Shown: one piece after another, positions 1 through 13,559 of the stretch
Layout of the letters: each line of letters opens with the position of its first letter
How positions within the stretch are numbered: the stretch's first letter is position 1
Assembly (NCBI GenBank): GCA_029224185.1
Contig: CM055196.1
Location: 15,426,009-15,490,008 of the forward strand
DNA length: 64,000 nucleotides
Direction: 5' to 3'
DNA from: Karalla daura
Taxonomy: Eukaryota; Chordata; Actinopteri; Chaetodontiformes; Leiognathidae
Program-made: the position numbers and the translations under genes
The notes under the pieces: model-generated
Seen by the model: only the letters and a program-made list of their open reading frames with translations
What the model was told of the DNA's origin: nothing
Database searches by the model: none

Positions 1-431
1 TAGACGACGTCTGACACAAAGGTGCAGATGAATAGGAGGCCATAAAGCATTGAATAGGATGAGAAACATCCCTGCTTTTCACTGCTTCAAACCATCTCTC
101 ACTGCATCTGTTGCAGGCTCAAGTGAAAGCAGCATTGCATGCAGATTCCAGTGAAAACCAAACCATTGTCATACACTTGATTGTCGATCCTGCCCCAAAG
201 TGTCATCCCCGGTGCAATTATCTCAACAATAACAGTACGACCGTGCAGAAGCCTTTATGTATTTTTTATTGGCAGGGCTGCCGTTCTCCCTACAGGCGGG
301 ACCTCGGGTTCAGATGCAGCGTAATGTATGCACTGGTGTACTCCAGCAGAGCTGCAGCAGTACTGTAATTTCTGAGCCCCTCGCCGCCGGGCACTGTTGT
401 GGTTTGAGACCGTTGCAGACAGAGAGACGGG

Positions 432-468
<37 letters not shown>

Positions 469-3400
469 GAACTTGTGCTGAATAGCAATAGCTTTACAGA
501 CACTTTCCACACATTGCAGCTGTGCAGTTTAGACCCAGCATAGACTCCCAGCAGTTCACACTCACACACACAGAGAGGCTGGTGTGGGTCCATCAGCTGA
601 TTGGGAGGGGGAAGAAGTGGGGCCACAGTGACATCTACTGGCTTTGTTTCGTCACTGTGTGGCGTGATCATCGTCTTCCTGCTTTTGTTTGGACTACTTT
701 GCCCGTTGCAAACATCATCTATCATGATGATTTTCAGCTTTACAGAATCATCAGAGAGAATTTGGGTCGAAGGTTTTCATAAGAGACAAATATTTGTCTC
801 ATTGTGGCTCTGCAGCCTTGGCTGTCTGGCTCCTCTCTCTATCTCTCTCTCTCTCTCGTGTAGTTCCCCATGTTCGAAGCCATTCTGCACATTGTGAAAT
901 CAACAAGAGGTGAAGAAAGAAAAGGGGGAGGGAGGGAGACTGCAGACCAAGACGTGTTAGTCTGAAATGAAGAGAGAACTGGCGGCCTTGACAGACAAAG
1001 GCAGAGAAGAAAGCTGTGGAGCCAACCAGGCGTGTGTGGGCGGTTCAGTCTGAGTCTAAACACAACCACGGAGAGAGCGTTGGAGACCTTGAGCACGTCG
1101 GGTCATCATAAGCCAAGGCTCTTGCACCATTGAGTGAAACAGTCCCCGAGCACGCGTTATTATTATTAACGCTTGGCACATTTCCCTAAAACACGAGCAC
1201 ACGGACCGAGTTTACCTGGCGGGCGTTCTCGCCTCAGATTGAACAGACAGCGGAGTTATTAAGCCAGCTCTTACTTTACTCCTAATTCCTCCGTTGTTTA
1301 CCTCGCTCTGCTGCCTCCCTCTGATAAGGACGGAGCAGGGGATGCTGGGAGTTCTCCGTGCTCCTGTCTGCCGTGCAGGTCGGTCTGGGTTTGCTGCGTT
1401 TGAAGTGTCGCGCCGGGGCCGGTATCTGCGCCGTGCAGCTGGAGCGGAGCGTGTCGAACAGATTTCAAGCTATTCTGTTCACTCCCACCTCAGCTAAATG
1501 TGTGACCCCTGCATACAGATTCACAATGAAGCCATTCCGGCAGTCTCAGCCATTGTCCGGCTTTGTTTTCTATCAGCCGAGCTCCATCGTCTGTCCATCT
1601 ATGCCGGGCTGAATAGCTCAGCCTGGTCATTACAGATGAGAGCATTGTTTGGGTCGAAAAAAAAAAAAAAGGTTACGGGGTTAACTTCTCTATTCCGCAT
1701 CTTTATCTGATTTTAGACATTTAAATGATGTACACAGAGTGCACACTGTCCCAGCACCCCCCTCGTTCCTTTGCTTACTCAGGTCGATGTGGCGCTAATG
1801 TAGGTCTTTAACCCTCTGATGGACCCCCAGCTAATGCCATTAATGCCTCTCTGCCGGTGATAAATGATCTTTTCCAAGGCTGCACAGCAGCTATGACTGA
1901 TGAATATGTACCAAACAGCACTCTGATCACCCCCCCCCACCCCGCAGTAATGTACACAGAAAAATGAGGAAGTCTTTAGGTCCTCGTTTTGGTTCCTTTC
2001 TTGCCCTCCTGACCTGTCCTCCACTCAGGCCGCTGGTTTCCGGACACAAAGTGTTCCCCGACACGTCCGTCTGCTGACAGGACGCGGGCTGGAAGTCGAC
2101 GTTTCTCTCCCAGCTTTGCAATCACATAAGTAGACCCCCGTCTGACCTCAGACCTGCGCTCGCCGGAGGAGGTGCGTGCCTGGGTGTTGACACCAGTGCC
2201 TCTGTTGTCTGCCCCGAGATGTAAATCCAATCCCACTGACAGTTTCTGCCAAAGCAGGAGTGATGAATTGCAGCACAGGCACACCCACCACTCCCTCATC
2301 CGTCTTCATGCCCTTTCTGCTGGTTCAGACACAACGAGTCTTGCTCTTAATTTGAAAAACATGCCTTATTCATTCAGGGATGTTTGTTTTTTTCCGGATT
2401 GTTCCGTCTGTTTAGTTTCCTGTGCCACTGAATATTCATCACAAACAAAAAGTTTCTGACTTTGTCGACACACAGCTGGTCGCTCTCAGGTTGGGGGGGG
2501 GGGGGGGGGGATCCCATTCAAGCACAGGCAACGTTAGTGTTTTGATGTTGTTCTGAACTATTCAACGACCAGCCACGTTCGGTAAATGTCAGCCAGCGTG
2601 TTTGTCATTAAGCTTCAGTTGTATAGCATTTTGGAAAGGTCACGTCAAGCCAGCGGGGAGAAGCAGTCACTGATACTCGCTGTGCCAGGCTGCGAAAGGT
2701 AAACCAGCAGGCTCAGTTATTTCCTTTACATCAGGATCTGGAATTTATTTCAATATAGTTAAAAGAGAGAAAACATGTTTTTACATTGAATTGTTTAACA
2801 AATGACCATTGATTCCCTCCTTTAGTTATACAGGAGGTCCTCAAAGTCTGAATCCTCCTCTGATTCTGGTTTAAACCTAATAAGCCTAAGCCTAATTGTT
2901 CAGGAAGGAACGTAAATTCTTGTGATCATTCAGGTGTGTAGCAGGCAAGACGGCCTCTTAGCTTGAAGCCTGTAAGTGGTTGCCAGATAAGCATGAAAAG
3001 GCACCAGATCTGTGCAGAAACCACCAAAATATTGACCAAAATATGTCCACACATAGAAATAAGGTTCTGTGAAATCACAGCTGATGCATTTCTGATTAAA
3101 TCAATAGTCCATAGTTTCATTAAACCATTCCAAGACACCTTTTAGATTATAAGGTTTGTGGCCGAGATGCTGTTAAAATGCATGAAAACTTGTGGCAGAG
3201 TATTTCCATTTTGTGTGTGTATGTGTGTGTGTGTGTGTGTTAAAATATGGAGGTCATATTCTAGCACTGTCGGTACTGATCTGTGTGCTTGCACTCCCTC
3301 ACCCACAGCCACTATGTGTGGGGCTCTGACCCTGCCTTCGTGCGCCTTCGTGTGCACGTTCTGTTTGTTTATGGAGCGATGTCGCTCCACAGCAGCATCA

Positions 3401-3530
3401 CGGTAATTGACAGACGTTGATTTACTGATAATCCTTGGCTTTGCTCTCGCTGTGGACCTCAGTGCAGCGCCATTGGCTGTCAGCCATCCACGTCCTTGAG
3501 TCAAAGCTGCTTGATGCCCTTGACACATAC

Positions 3531-3570
<40 letters not shown>

Positions 3571-6500
3571 ATTGCCTTATTGTAAAATTCTTCACACCTA
3601 CAGAAACGGCTCGCTGCAGATGTGATTTTATTCCGCTGACAGGGCATAGATGTGACGCACGGAGCAAAATGTCATTTTCTCAGGGGAGCCTCTGTAAATT
3701 AATTTTTTTTGGTACCCGAAATCACATTTAGGTCACAGCTGGTTATGAGAATGATTGGTTTAAATGTAATTTGCTTAATCCAGTGTTACTACACGTAAAG
3801 CCGAAATGCAGATCCATTATTACCAATTTGACTGAATCAGCCGATCCGAAATATGATTTCCTCAGATATAATTCAATTCTACAATTAAGGAAGGCTGTAA
3901 AGGCTCGATGTGTGTATTGTATAATGACATTATGGTAGCTTAATGTGACAAATGAAGGAGGGTTTTTTTTTTCAACTTATTATTGAAACTGCATTTAACC
4001 AATTTAATGAAGTTGTAATTATTATCTTTCAGCTTTTCCCAACATCTCTAGTAGACGGCTATATTGTCATATTTTTGTGTTGGGAGTTTCTCAGTATTTT
4101 CTCTGTGTAAAATCATCTGTGTCCATCTGTATTCTGCTTTTTACCTGTTTTTTTTTTTTTACCTTTTTTACCTCCACAACCATGTGGAGGTGAAGGCAGG
4201 ATTACACTGTGGATGATCGCCAGTCCATCACACGCATGCTTTTTCAACTGTGGAGTATCCAGAGAAAATGTAATAACATTGACTTTTCTTTCGGTCTGTT
4301 TCATTTGAAAATGTAAAACCTCATTATTCCATCATAAACTGCACTACTGTTGTTGGTTCTTAGGAGAGACAGAACGCTGCATAATTCAGTCAGAATGAGA
4401 AGAGCAGTGAAATGAATGCTGTGTCAGACATTTACGTATCCTGTCAAAAAGTTGTGCATCCCGTTGTGAAATGTGGTTAGGAAGTAGCCCGAAGTCTGTA
4501 ACAGCTTGAGTAAGCACTATCGGGGAGTTAAATAACATGCAGCAGCTATTGTGACACCATCTCTCACGCACCCTCCGCCTTAAATCCAACTCCAAAACGG
4601 AGGTGGCCACAGATTTTATGATCATGATTGCGTGATACTGGCAGTGATCCAGAGTGGGTAATGAGCTGTGTGGCTATCCGTTGTATCATGATCATGCAGC
4701 ACAGACGTAAACAAGAGCAGAGAGCAGCTGTACAAACCACTGCATCCCTTTTTTCTTTTTTTCCCCTCCTCCCTCCTTTCCACTTGGATTGCCGTCCGTT
4801 TCCCAGCACCCCTTGTACCTCTGCATCCATTAGCACGCTACAAGTATTTCCGCTTGGCTTGTCACATGTGGTTGGAGGAGCAGAGGAGAGTTTTTTTTTT
4901 TTTTGTCTTTCCAAGAAAGCAGGACAAGGGGATGCTGAGGTCAAAAAAAGTGGAAAAAAAAGAAGAGTGAAGTCTGGGTCAGATGAAGGAGCGAAGGGGA
5001 GAAAGGAGAAGTGGCGGACAGGAGAGGTGGAATGTGTGGATGTGGAGAAAGCTCCCGGGAGAAAGCTCGCTCTGGCAGGCTAATTGAAGCTCGGTGTGGC
5101 AGCGGACTCGGAGCTGTCACTCCAATGAGGAGCCCATTTGCTCCCTTCCCACAGGCTGTGTGTTGAATTCTGATGACACACACACACACACCTTTCTGCA
5201 GTGCGACACACATCTCATTCCCCTCCCCTGCTCCCTACAGATTATAGGTACCAGGGTCAGAGCATGGGAGGCCGCCAAGCACGACATGTAAATATGTATT
5301 CTTGCATTCGGAGGATTTTGTAAATTTGTCGAGGAGCCTCATCCATGCTAATGTGATATTAGAATCTGCTGCAAGTGTTTTTTTTTCGCTTGTGCAGGTT
5401 TTCCCTTGTTGGAGGACTGGAGATTATGTCTTCTAGCAGAGCACATAGCTGCAAGCATCCAGTGAATTATTGATCGTGAATTAAAGCAGTCAGTTATGAA
5501 AATATTTATCTTGAAACTGAGGAGGGGAATTTTTATGTGCGAGGGCTGCAGCTCAGACGCTGTGATAATGAATGGAGCTGGACTGAACTATTCGAGCTCA
5601 GCATATTTGACAAAAACAAAGTGGAAAGGGAAGGTCAGGTCAGTTTGCAGACTTGTAGTCTGCTGTTTTCCTTTCATATGTGATCAACAAAACAAAATTG
5701 TACGTTATTTGAGAAGCCTGTGACGCAGATCCTGGGAACAGAGTCATTGATGACCCTCCACACCCTCTCCGCCTCCTTCTTATCATTGAGTCCCAATCAG
5801 ATCTTGTGCCATCAATGATTGTCTACTCGTGCCTCCTAATGAGCTCCCCGAGCAGGACAGCTATTGATCCACATTATTGAAGTGTCCATGTGCATTTGCA
5901 TGTGTGCATACACACCTTGGGCACTTTCAGGTTTTATTTGTGTATGAAAGCACATTTCAGACGCAGAGAAACTGCTAACACCACCAGTGAACTCATGCAC
6001 AGTGTTGGGAGGGTTACTTATAGAATACATATTCCACTACAGATTGCAAAATAGATACCACATAATGGAATTTGTAACGTATTCTGTGGTAAGGAAATCT
6101 CAATGTGGATTTCTCCAAGATCTTACAATGCACCACACTGTGAATAGGACACTCATAATCATGATTCAAGATTATTCTCCATATCTCACTTCATCAAAAA
6201 AATAGTAAAAAGTAGAAAGACAATGTGTTGTTCAATGTGAGTTCATAAACGTATGAAATAGATGTAGTCATGTAATCATGCACTCCTCTTTATCAAAACG
6301 TTGTTACCCATATTTTGCGATCTTAATGTGCTTATCTATGTATTCTGTTTCTCCTTATCTCATCTCCATGTGACATTCATAATGACACTGTCAGGCTCCT
6401 AAATGGGCAGAATGAGAGCAGAACAGCCATGTTTTCATTATTGTCACATTTTAAATGGTTTGCTCTGGCTGAGAGATAGAAGAAATTTCCCAACCATAAA

Positions 6501-7014
6501 CGTTTTCCAAAACGCTAAAATGTAACTCTGCCCATGCAAATGGAATAATTCTCTTGCACACAATTAACCATTTGACCTCAGAGTGGGAATAGGAATAAAT
6601 TCTCACAGGGAGCCACAGGTGCTGCACAGCATGTCGCACAGAAATCATTAGTCAGTCACCATCAACCTGTTTCTGACAGAAAGCATGTGGGGAGGCTGGC
6701 ATTTACTGAGCAGGAAGCTCCCTTTGATTCTATTGATTACTTCACGCAAGTTTTACAACCCATTTTTCATATTCTATGCAATACATATTTTATGAAGGTA
6801 ACAGTAGCGGCCACTGTGTAGAAATCTTTCCAAATTAAAGTGTAGAAGTTTGAAAACAGTATGGACTCACTTCCCCTGTTTAGATTAATATATGACAGAT
6901 CACAGTTTTCCTCTGAGCGCTCAGATATGAAACACGATACTGCAGGATTTAGTACATCACAGGAGGTCGTTTCATTGGCCCTGAAAGTTGCTAAGGTTTG
7001 TGTTGTGGTTACAG
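1..7014. other. No supported exon; probable upstream introns of ccdc33
   Basis: I find no reading frame here that combines a convincing splice acceptor, splice donor and recognisable protein. The stretch contains microsatellites (TG near 432-464, CT near 832-858, a G run at 2493-2510, TG near 3213-3240, CT near 3532-3568) and AT-rich sequence. The ccdc33 exon at 7015 begins mid-gene in phase 0 with an acceptor before it, so the missing N-terminal exons, including the C2-type region expected for this family, must lie here or to the left of the window. Confidence 0.5.
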
Positions 7015-10000
7015 GTCAATTGTTCAAACTTGCTGACTCGGCTCCGACCTTTCTCATCCACCATCGGCTCGGCGAACATCGACTCCTCTGAAAAGGACGT
7101 TTTGTGTTGGATGAAGGCGTCGAAAAAGACAAACTCTCCCAGCAACCCTGCAGCTGTAAAGGTGGGCTCTGACTGCACGGAGGCATTCGTATCAAAGGGA
7201 GACAATAGATAATGACTGCTTCATATCTTCTCTTTGGATTTGCGCTACCTGGCAACAACGGCCATTGACAGCGAGCACTGTATATGCACGCCTCCTAGAA
7301 GGACTTTCATGGCTATTGACTGAGAGCTCTCCTGCTGCTGTAGAGTGGGCACTGTGTGCACAGTGATGTAACAGGCTTTATGTTCAAGAGATGGAGAGGT
7401 GGAACAGGCCACACACAAGCACTGTTAGAAGTCAGATGCAATGTTTTTTGGGGGGGGGTTTGGATAAAAGCTTAAATCAGATGGAATATGAGGTAGTCCT
7501 TTACAGTTTGACACCTACATTGTTATATCTTTCACATTTCCAACAAATCAAAGCAGACTTTTCTAAAAAGAAATGTCTCTGTCTCTGATAACTATTCTCA
7601 AAGTCGTGAACTGGATTTGCAGGTTTGACAAAGGAGAAGATGTTTTTCATGCTCAGATTCATTCTAATAACAGAATTCAGTGTTTCGCACTGTTGCCTCA
7701 CAGCAAAGTTTGTGGTTTGAATTCTTTTGCAAGTTTGCATGTTCTCGTTGAGTTTGCACAATACCCCAAAGCGCAATATTAAACCCGACATTAATAATGC
7801 TGACATAAGCTGTTGTAGACGTCAGGCTATGTCCTTCACAACAGGATGCACAGCTTTTTGACCGGACGTACAAACACCTGACGCAGCAGTCATTTCTCAT
7901 CTCGACTGAACTGTATGAGCTTCTGTCTTTCCTAAGAAAGAGTATTCCCTTATGCACTATTCCCTTATTATTGGTCCAGAGAAGAGGTTGTGCTACAAGC
8001 ACTGATATTTTCAAGTACAGATTTATGTTAGAGAGTCCAAAATAAGTATTTCAGAGACAAATTCAACATCCTGTAAAACAACCAAACAGGACATCATTGT
8101 TTAAAGTAACAAGATGGAAACATTACTCTCTCCTCTTCCTCTGCAGCTTCAGAAGGATGGATACGACCTCCCATCCCACGATGCCTTGGCACAGCTCCTG
8201 CCAAATCGTCGCCACCTTTCAGAAAGTGAAGGAGCAGCTGAGAGGTCGTCCAGTAATAAAAAAAGCGTAAACTACACGTACCATGTGCACCAACCACATA
8301 AGAGGTAAATGAAACAACCAGAGATGAAACTCAAACACGGACTTGCCTGGATTATTTCAGTGATTTGTACGGCATGTTTCCATGTCTCAGGCCTCCTCTT
8401 CAGGACTACGAGGATGAACCCCGCATGGCAGAGATCACTAGCCACCAAACTAAGGTGATTAGATGCAATCGATACCTAAACTCTGGAATCAGTGAAGCAA
8501 TTCCTGCTGTCGGCTCCACTTAGCCAGCACGGCTAGGCTGGTGAAATGAGGCTGCAGTCGGGAGACAAAACAGCAGAAAGTGGAATAGATTAACATTTCT
8601 CCCGACTGATTGATCAAGCTGATGAGGCTGAAGCTGGAGCCCCGGTGCCAAGCCTTTATTCATGCATATTTTGACATTTTTTTCTCCTGTGGGTTTTTCC
8701 TCTTAATTTGATTTTCTTATTTAAATTCACACCACACAGATCTGTGCAGAGGCAGGAATGTCACATGCTGCACAGAACTGCTTATATGCAATCATTGTGG
8801 TTTAGGAAAAGCCTAATTAGATATCACATGTCTGCCATCCAGCTGCTTCCTGTCTGTGTCACAGTCATCCTAAAGTGACAGTATGTACGACAGTAAAGAC
8901 CATGATAATGTACATCAGAGCAGGATGAAGGGGGGGCTCTGCTGGACTCCCTTTTTTGTATCTGACAAATGATGGGGCTTTCCAGGCTCGTCACTGGGAG
9001 CCGTCCTTCCCATCATGCCTGTGGGGTCCCCCCTCTCCCCAGCAGAGACACCATCTCATCGACAGTCATGATTGTCACCTCGCCGCTGCCCTTTCAATTA
9101 GACGCTCAATTTCACCCCCGTGTCCCAGGGGGGTCGCCACCACACCATCCATCCCAGAATGGGATCCTCGTAATCGTCGGGCTGCTCCTCGTACTCGCAG
9201 CTGGAGCCCGGCACTCTGTCTCCTCGCTGTGATGGAGGACAGTGTGACAGAGCAGAGAACAATGAGCCCGTACAGCCTGCAGACGGCCTCTGCAGAGAGA
9301 CGTCTTAATGACAATGTTCTGCAGCAATGCGGTTTCCGGGGAATACAGTCGTGATCGAGGCCAATGCCAGTGCAAGAATGTGGAAAGAAAGTGGCAAGAA
9401 ATGAACAAAATGTACTTCTTTTTTCTGTTTTGGGAGGTTTTTTTTCATGCTGGTCTTGCCGGGAGAGTCATGAATTTGACATGAGGTTTGTGTCTGCAGT
9501 TGAGCAAACAGGCTTTCACAGGAGAGCGGCTCTGGGGATGCATGAGGAGGATTTACACAAAAATCCTCCAGTTAGAGCTCCCATGACAAAAGACCTTAAC
9601 AGGATAGGGTGTTATTGTCCCCTTGGATTTGAGCTGCCAGAGCCATGAATTCATTCTTCCCAAACCTTAAACAATCGATTAAATGGAAATCACACTTTAC
9701 GGCATAAAACTGTCAGCTTCCAGCAGTGTCCCATTTGTCATGTCATGCGCTGAGAGGAATCAATTATTCAACGAGTCCTGTGACAAACTACATGCAATGT
9801 GTGTTTTCTGCTGGGATGTTTCCTAATTATCTGAGCGCGCAGACATGTCCTGTCAACCACATCCCGGGGTCAACAACTCTCAGAGATGGGGCTTAGGAGA
9901 CATCTAGTGGCTGCAATCGCACAGAACAGCTCAACCTCAGATTTGTTTCACTGTGTTTATGGGTCCATTTTATCTCATTTTTGCTCTGGAAATAATCAAT

Positions 10001-12298
10001 GGATAATTAATCCATGTCATGCATGGAAATTTAATGATATGTCTACAACTACAAGTAGACTGCCTAAAGAAATTGACAAAATAGTGGCCATTGAGCTTTG
10101 GTGGCATCTATGGCTCAGGGAAAGGTGTGGGGTTTGATCCCAAACTACGTCGGTAGGTTTCCAAGGAAAACACACTAAAGCTCAACTTGCCATGATTGTG
10201 TCTGTGATTGTGTGTGCTCGATTGTTAAAGCCACTGGTTGAGCAGATGGACAGTGTAGGCCACCACTGTGAGAACAGTAATGAAGACTTTGCTTAATAAG
10301 AACCAGTCCCAGTCCTGTTTAACATGTGCCTTTCCGCCTCTCTCCTCCAGGAGGTGGAGAACTATCGTGCAGCCATGACTAAGATGGCGGAGGACATCAT
10401 CACCCTGAGGACACAGGTGATGACGTTGGAGGCTGAGAACAGCCAGCTCCGCTCCGACCTCTCCCTGCACCGGGACCTTGGCCGGGATCTGCTGGATGAC
10501 GCAGACGTCGACGTCATGACCAAGGCTGAGATGTCTGACCGTATAAGTGAGCCGCAGCAAAACGCCATTGCTCTTTAACCCAATCTGAGATAGCTGTGTC
10601 AAAGCAATACTTCACTTTTCTCTCTGCTCACCGCAAGTTCTGATTAAAAGTAGAAAAGGTGTCGAGAAGTTTATCACTCGAGCTGTGCAACCTTCACTCT
10701 CTGGTGTCGTGACTTTGAGGCCGTCTCATTGGCCGACGGAGCGGTGATGCAGACGGCGGCCCTCGCTGCTTTTCTCCCTAATCCTCGTGAGTTTTCCAGG
10801 CAGACTGTGGCGTGCTATGATAAGGAGACTCATTTAGGCCACGGACCCTGATAAGCTCTGTGGGTAGTGCATCCCTTATCTCCTGAAGGACAGTTTGTAA
10901 CCCTCAGCGGAAGGATGTTCCCCAAGGTCTCTCTGCCGCCATCAAAGCAAAGGGACTAGATTGAATCCTCATCCAACAGACGAGCTTCAAAAGCTGTATT
11001 GGCGGGTGTTTGAATCAGCGCCTCTGAGCAGACATTTTAAACGGCCTCAGTTCAGTTCAAACTGTCTCTAGGAGTTTTATGCAAAGATAAAATTGTATCA
11101 TTATTTCTGATTTTAACACACAAATGTGACACATATGAAAGAAAAAAACCCACATAGAGTAGCGGACATGTCCATCATTACCCAGGAAGTTGTTATTTTT
11201 CAGATTCCCTTAAAGTGAAGCTGGCCAGTGAGACCAGTAAAGCAGCCTCACAGAGGGACAGGATCCAGCAGCTCCAGAATGACTTAATCAAGGTTAGACT
11301 ACATTGTGAGACAATCCACGCTGTAACACTCTCATTCGTGTGTCCTCATGATCCGGCCTTTGGCGTCATGTATGTGTGTGTCGTACAGAAGAATGACAGT
11401 GAGAAGAAGCTGCTGAGGCTTCAGAGAGTCCACCAGCAGCTGCAGCAGGATCTGCAGCACCAAAAGGTTCACCTGACAAAGATGGCAACTCTGGAGGCCA
11501 CAGTGAAACAGCAGGACAAGGTGAACACGCAGCCACACCTGACCAGCAGACACCTCATAACATATCAGAGGATGACATCCCTGCCATCCTGATTCTTTCA
11601 GATCATCGAGAAGATGGAGAAAGCATTGGACAGTCGTGGTGATGACAAGAGGCAGGCGGTGAAGAAGCAGAGAGGTAGGGCGGTGTGCACGAGCTGAGGG
11701 AGCCGGATGTGTTCACGTTAACAGACCTCTCTCTGTGCTGTTCAGCAGAGAGTGACTACAGAAAAGGAGTGATAGAGTCAACTCTGGCGGCTGAAAACAG
11801 GCGACTCAGAGAGGAGCTGGACAGGATTCGCAGACAGTCTGCTCTAGTCCCCACACAGCTGCCTTCACAGGTGTGGAAAGAGCTGAGGGCTGATTACAGC
11901 TCAGTGTCCACATTTGAAGAAATTGGTTGTTAAATGTGTGTTTTGCCCTGAAATCTCAAAACGCGTGTAATATCTCCTCAGACAAAAGAAACGCTGCCGG
12001 TAAAAGAGAAACTGAGTTTACTGCATGATCTGGAGAAGGCTGAGGCGAGAGTCAAAGCACTGGAGGCGCAGGTAAAAACACTTGAAAACTAGAGATTCTA
12101 TCATTGTATGTGACATTCAGCTTTATTCACTAGGCTTCATAGAAACTCAGTCTGTGTTTTATACTGTTTTTACAGCTGGAGGAGAACGCAAAATCGTGGG
12201 GGAGGCAGAAACAAGAAATGCTGAGCAAACTAAGTGAGCGCAGGCACGGCTTTGTCCGGACCTCCACCACAATCCTTCATAGCGCTCCTTTGGCCTGA
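7015..12298 (+). CDS. ccdc33: Coiled-coil domain-containing protein 33 (3' part, 10 exons)
   Basis: Exons read as 7015-7161, 8147-8304, 8391-8454, 10351-10546, 11204-11292, 11389-11520, 11602-11674, 11746-11870, 11982-12071 and 12176-12298 (TGA at 12296-12298). All junctions are GT-AG and phases agree, giving 398 C-terminal residues. The exon at 10351 opens with EVENYRAAMTKMAEDI, close to the human CCDC33 coiled-coil start as I remember it. Later exons carry QQLQQDLQHQK, LAAENRRLREELD and LEENAKSWGRQKQEM, matching the rest of that coiled coil. The two earliest exons (7015, 8147) are supported mainly by splice sites and phase, so they are less certain. CCDC33 is a testis-biased protein of unclear function, with a C2 domain N-terminal to the coiled coils; that part is not visible. 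The gene runs tail-to-tail into cyp11a1. The 1.9 kb intron between 8454 and 10351 holds no exon I can support. Confidence 0.85.
10095..10245 (+). repeat. tRNA-SINE-like remnant in ccdc33 intron
   Basis: The segment includes a tRNA-like head (gtggcatctatggctcag) followed about 13 bases later by a B-box-like gggtttgatccc. This is the usual layout of a fish tRNA-derived SINE. No target-site duplication was identified, so the ends are approximate. Confidence 0.35.
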
Positions 12299-12454
12299 TG
12301 AAGTGCATCTACCCTTTGTTATATACATCACTAATGTGTGTAATTATTTCATGAAGTATGTAACATGTAACATTCAGGTGGTAGAAAATACATATTACAA
12401 GGCATATTTAACTGGCTGTGTTGTTTTATTTGTTATTTGCTTATATATACAGGT

Positions 12455-12460
12455 AATAAA
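12455..12460 (+). terminator. ccdc33: Poly(A) signal of ccdc33
   Basis: A canonical AATAAA lies 157 bases past the ccdc33 stop and is the first on this strand. A short tandem repeat of ATCATAGCAT units follows near 12537-12565. Confidence 0.6.
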
Positions 12461-12680
12461 AACTTCATCCATATGTAATAATGGTTCTGTACATTCCAGG
12501 GTTTTTGATATATTGTACATACAGACTAAGACACATATGATATCATAGCATATCATAGCATATCATGACTGTCTTCTCTCATTACAGAATAACTGAGGTA
12601 ATTTGTTCAAGCACATATTTGTTTTCCCCTTCAATCTCACACCAAATGTTCACCAGATTGGACAGTTTAAAAAAAAAAGT

Positions 12681-12686
12681 TTTATT
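12681..12686 (-). terminator. cyp11a1: Poly(A) signal of cyp11a1
   Basis: On the minus strand AATAAA begins about 29 bases after the cyp11a1 stop codon (12717-12715), implying an unusually short 3'UTR. The predicted cleavage sites of ccdc33 (about 12475) and cyp11a1 (about 12660) are less than 200 bases apart. Confidence 0.65.
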
Positions 12687-12714
12687 GTTCATTTGGGGTG
12701 TCACACACTTGGTG

Positions 12715-13559
12715 TTACCGACTAGTATCCAGAGCCCTCAGAGTGAGTATTATGGGCTTGTCTGGTAAGAGAATGAGCTCAAATGTGCTCCTCACGTTCA
12801 CGTGGCGCTGAGTCTCCACTCTGAAGTTCTCGAGCATCTGCAAAGATGAAGCAAACACACACACACATTCAGTTGTTAATGTTCTGTGTTTATGAGCCAC
12901 AGAGTGAGGTGAACTGCTCTTCACTCACATGGATGAGGAAGATTTGCATCTCCGTCTCAGCTATTCTGCGTCCTAGACACTGGCGAGGGCCGAAGCCGAA
13001 GCCCAGGCTCCTGAAGTAGTGTGTCTCCCTCCTGAGCCAGCGGGACGGCTGATACTGCTCGGGGCGGAGAAACACCCTGGGGTCTCTGCCCATGGCGTAG
13101 AGCCCTAACTGCACCAGAGTCTGAAGAAGGCAGACACACACAAACACACAGACGTGAGCAACACTGAGCTGACAGACTCAAATGAAACAGCCCCATCGGC
13201 TGCTAACTTACCCCGGCTGGGATGTGGTAGTTCTGAATGATGATGTCTTCTGCTGTGTACCTCTGCAAGCTCACTGCAACTGGGTGCAACCTGAATGGAA
13301 GAAGTTGTGACAACATTAAAGACAAACATTTTTGGACAAGCTCGGAAAGGCAAACCAAAGCTTCACAGCATTTTTTTGTCCTTTCCCACCTGAGAGTTTC
13401 CTTCAAAGCTCCTTTGACCAGGGGAATCCTCTTCAGCATCTCCATCATGTCTCCCTGGCTTTCAGCCCGAGCTGCGGCCACCTCCGCCCTCAGCTCCTCC
13501 TGGAGGTTCGGGTGTCTGGCCAGTTCGTACAACGTCCACAGCAGCGTTATAGAGGTCTG

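Noticed and set aside
111..368. Open frame AQVKAALHADSSENQ after a ttgcag acceptor
   Set aside because: No convincing donor and no recognisable domain; too close to the window edge to test.
5241..5287. Candidate ccdc33 exon (open frame IIGTRVRAWEAAKHD between an acceptor and GTAAAT)
   Set aside because: If joined directly to the exon at 7015 the phase is wrong and a stop appears after seven codons; no homology recalled.
8956..9408. Overlapping open frames on both strands in the ccdc33 intron
   Set aside because: Frames on both strands are equally open in GC-rich sequence; no splice logic or homology.
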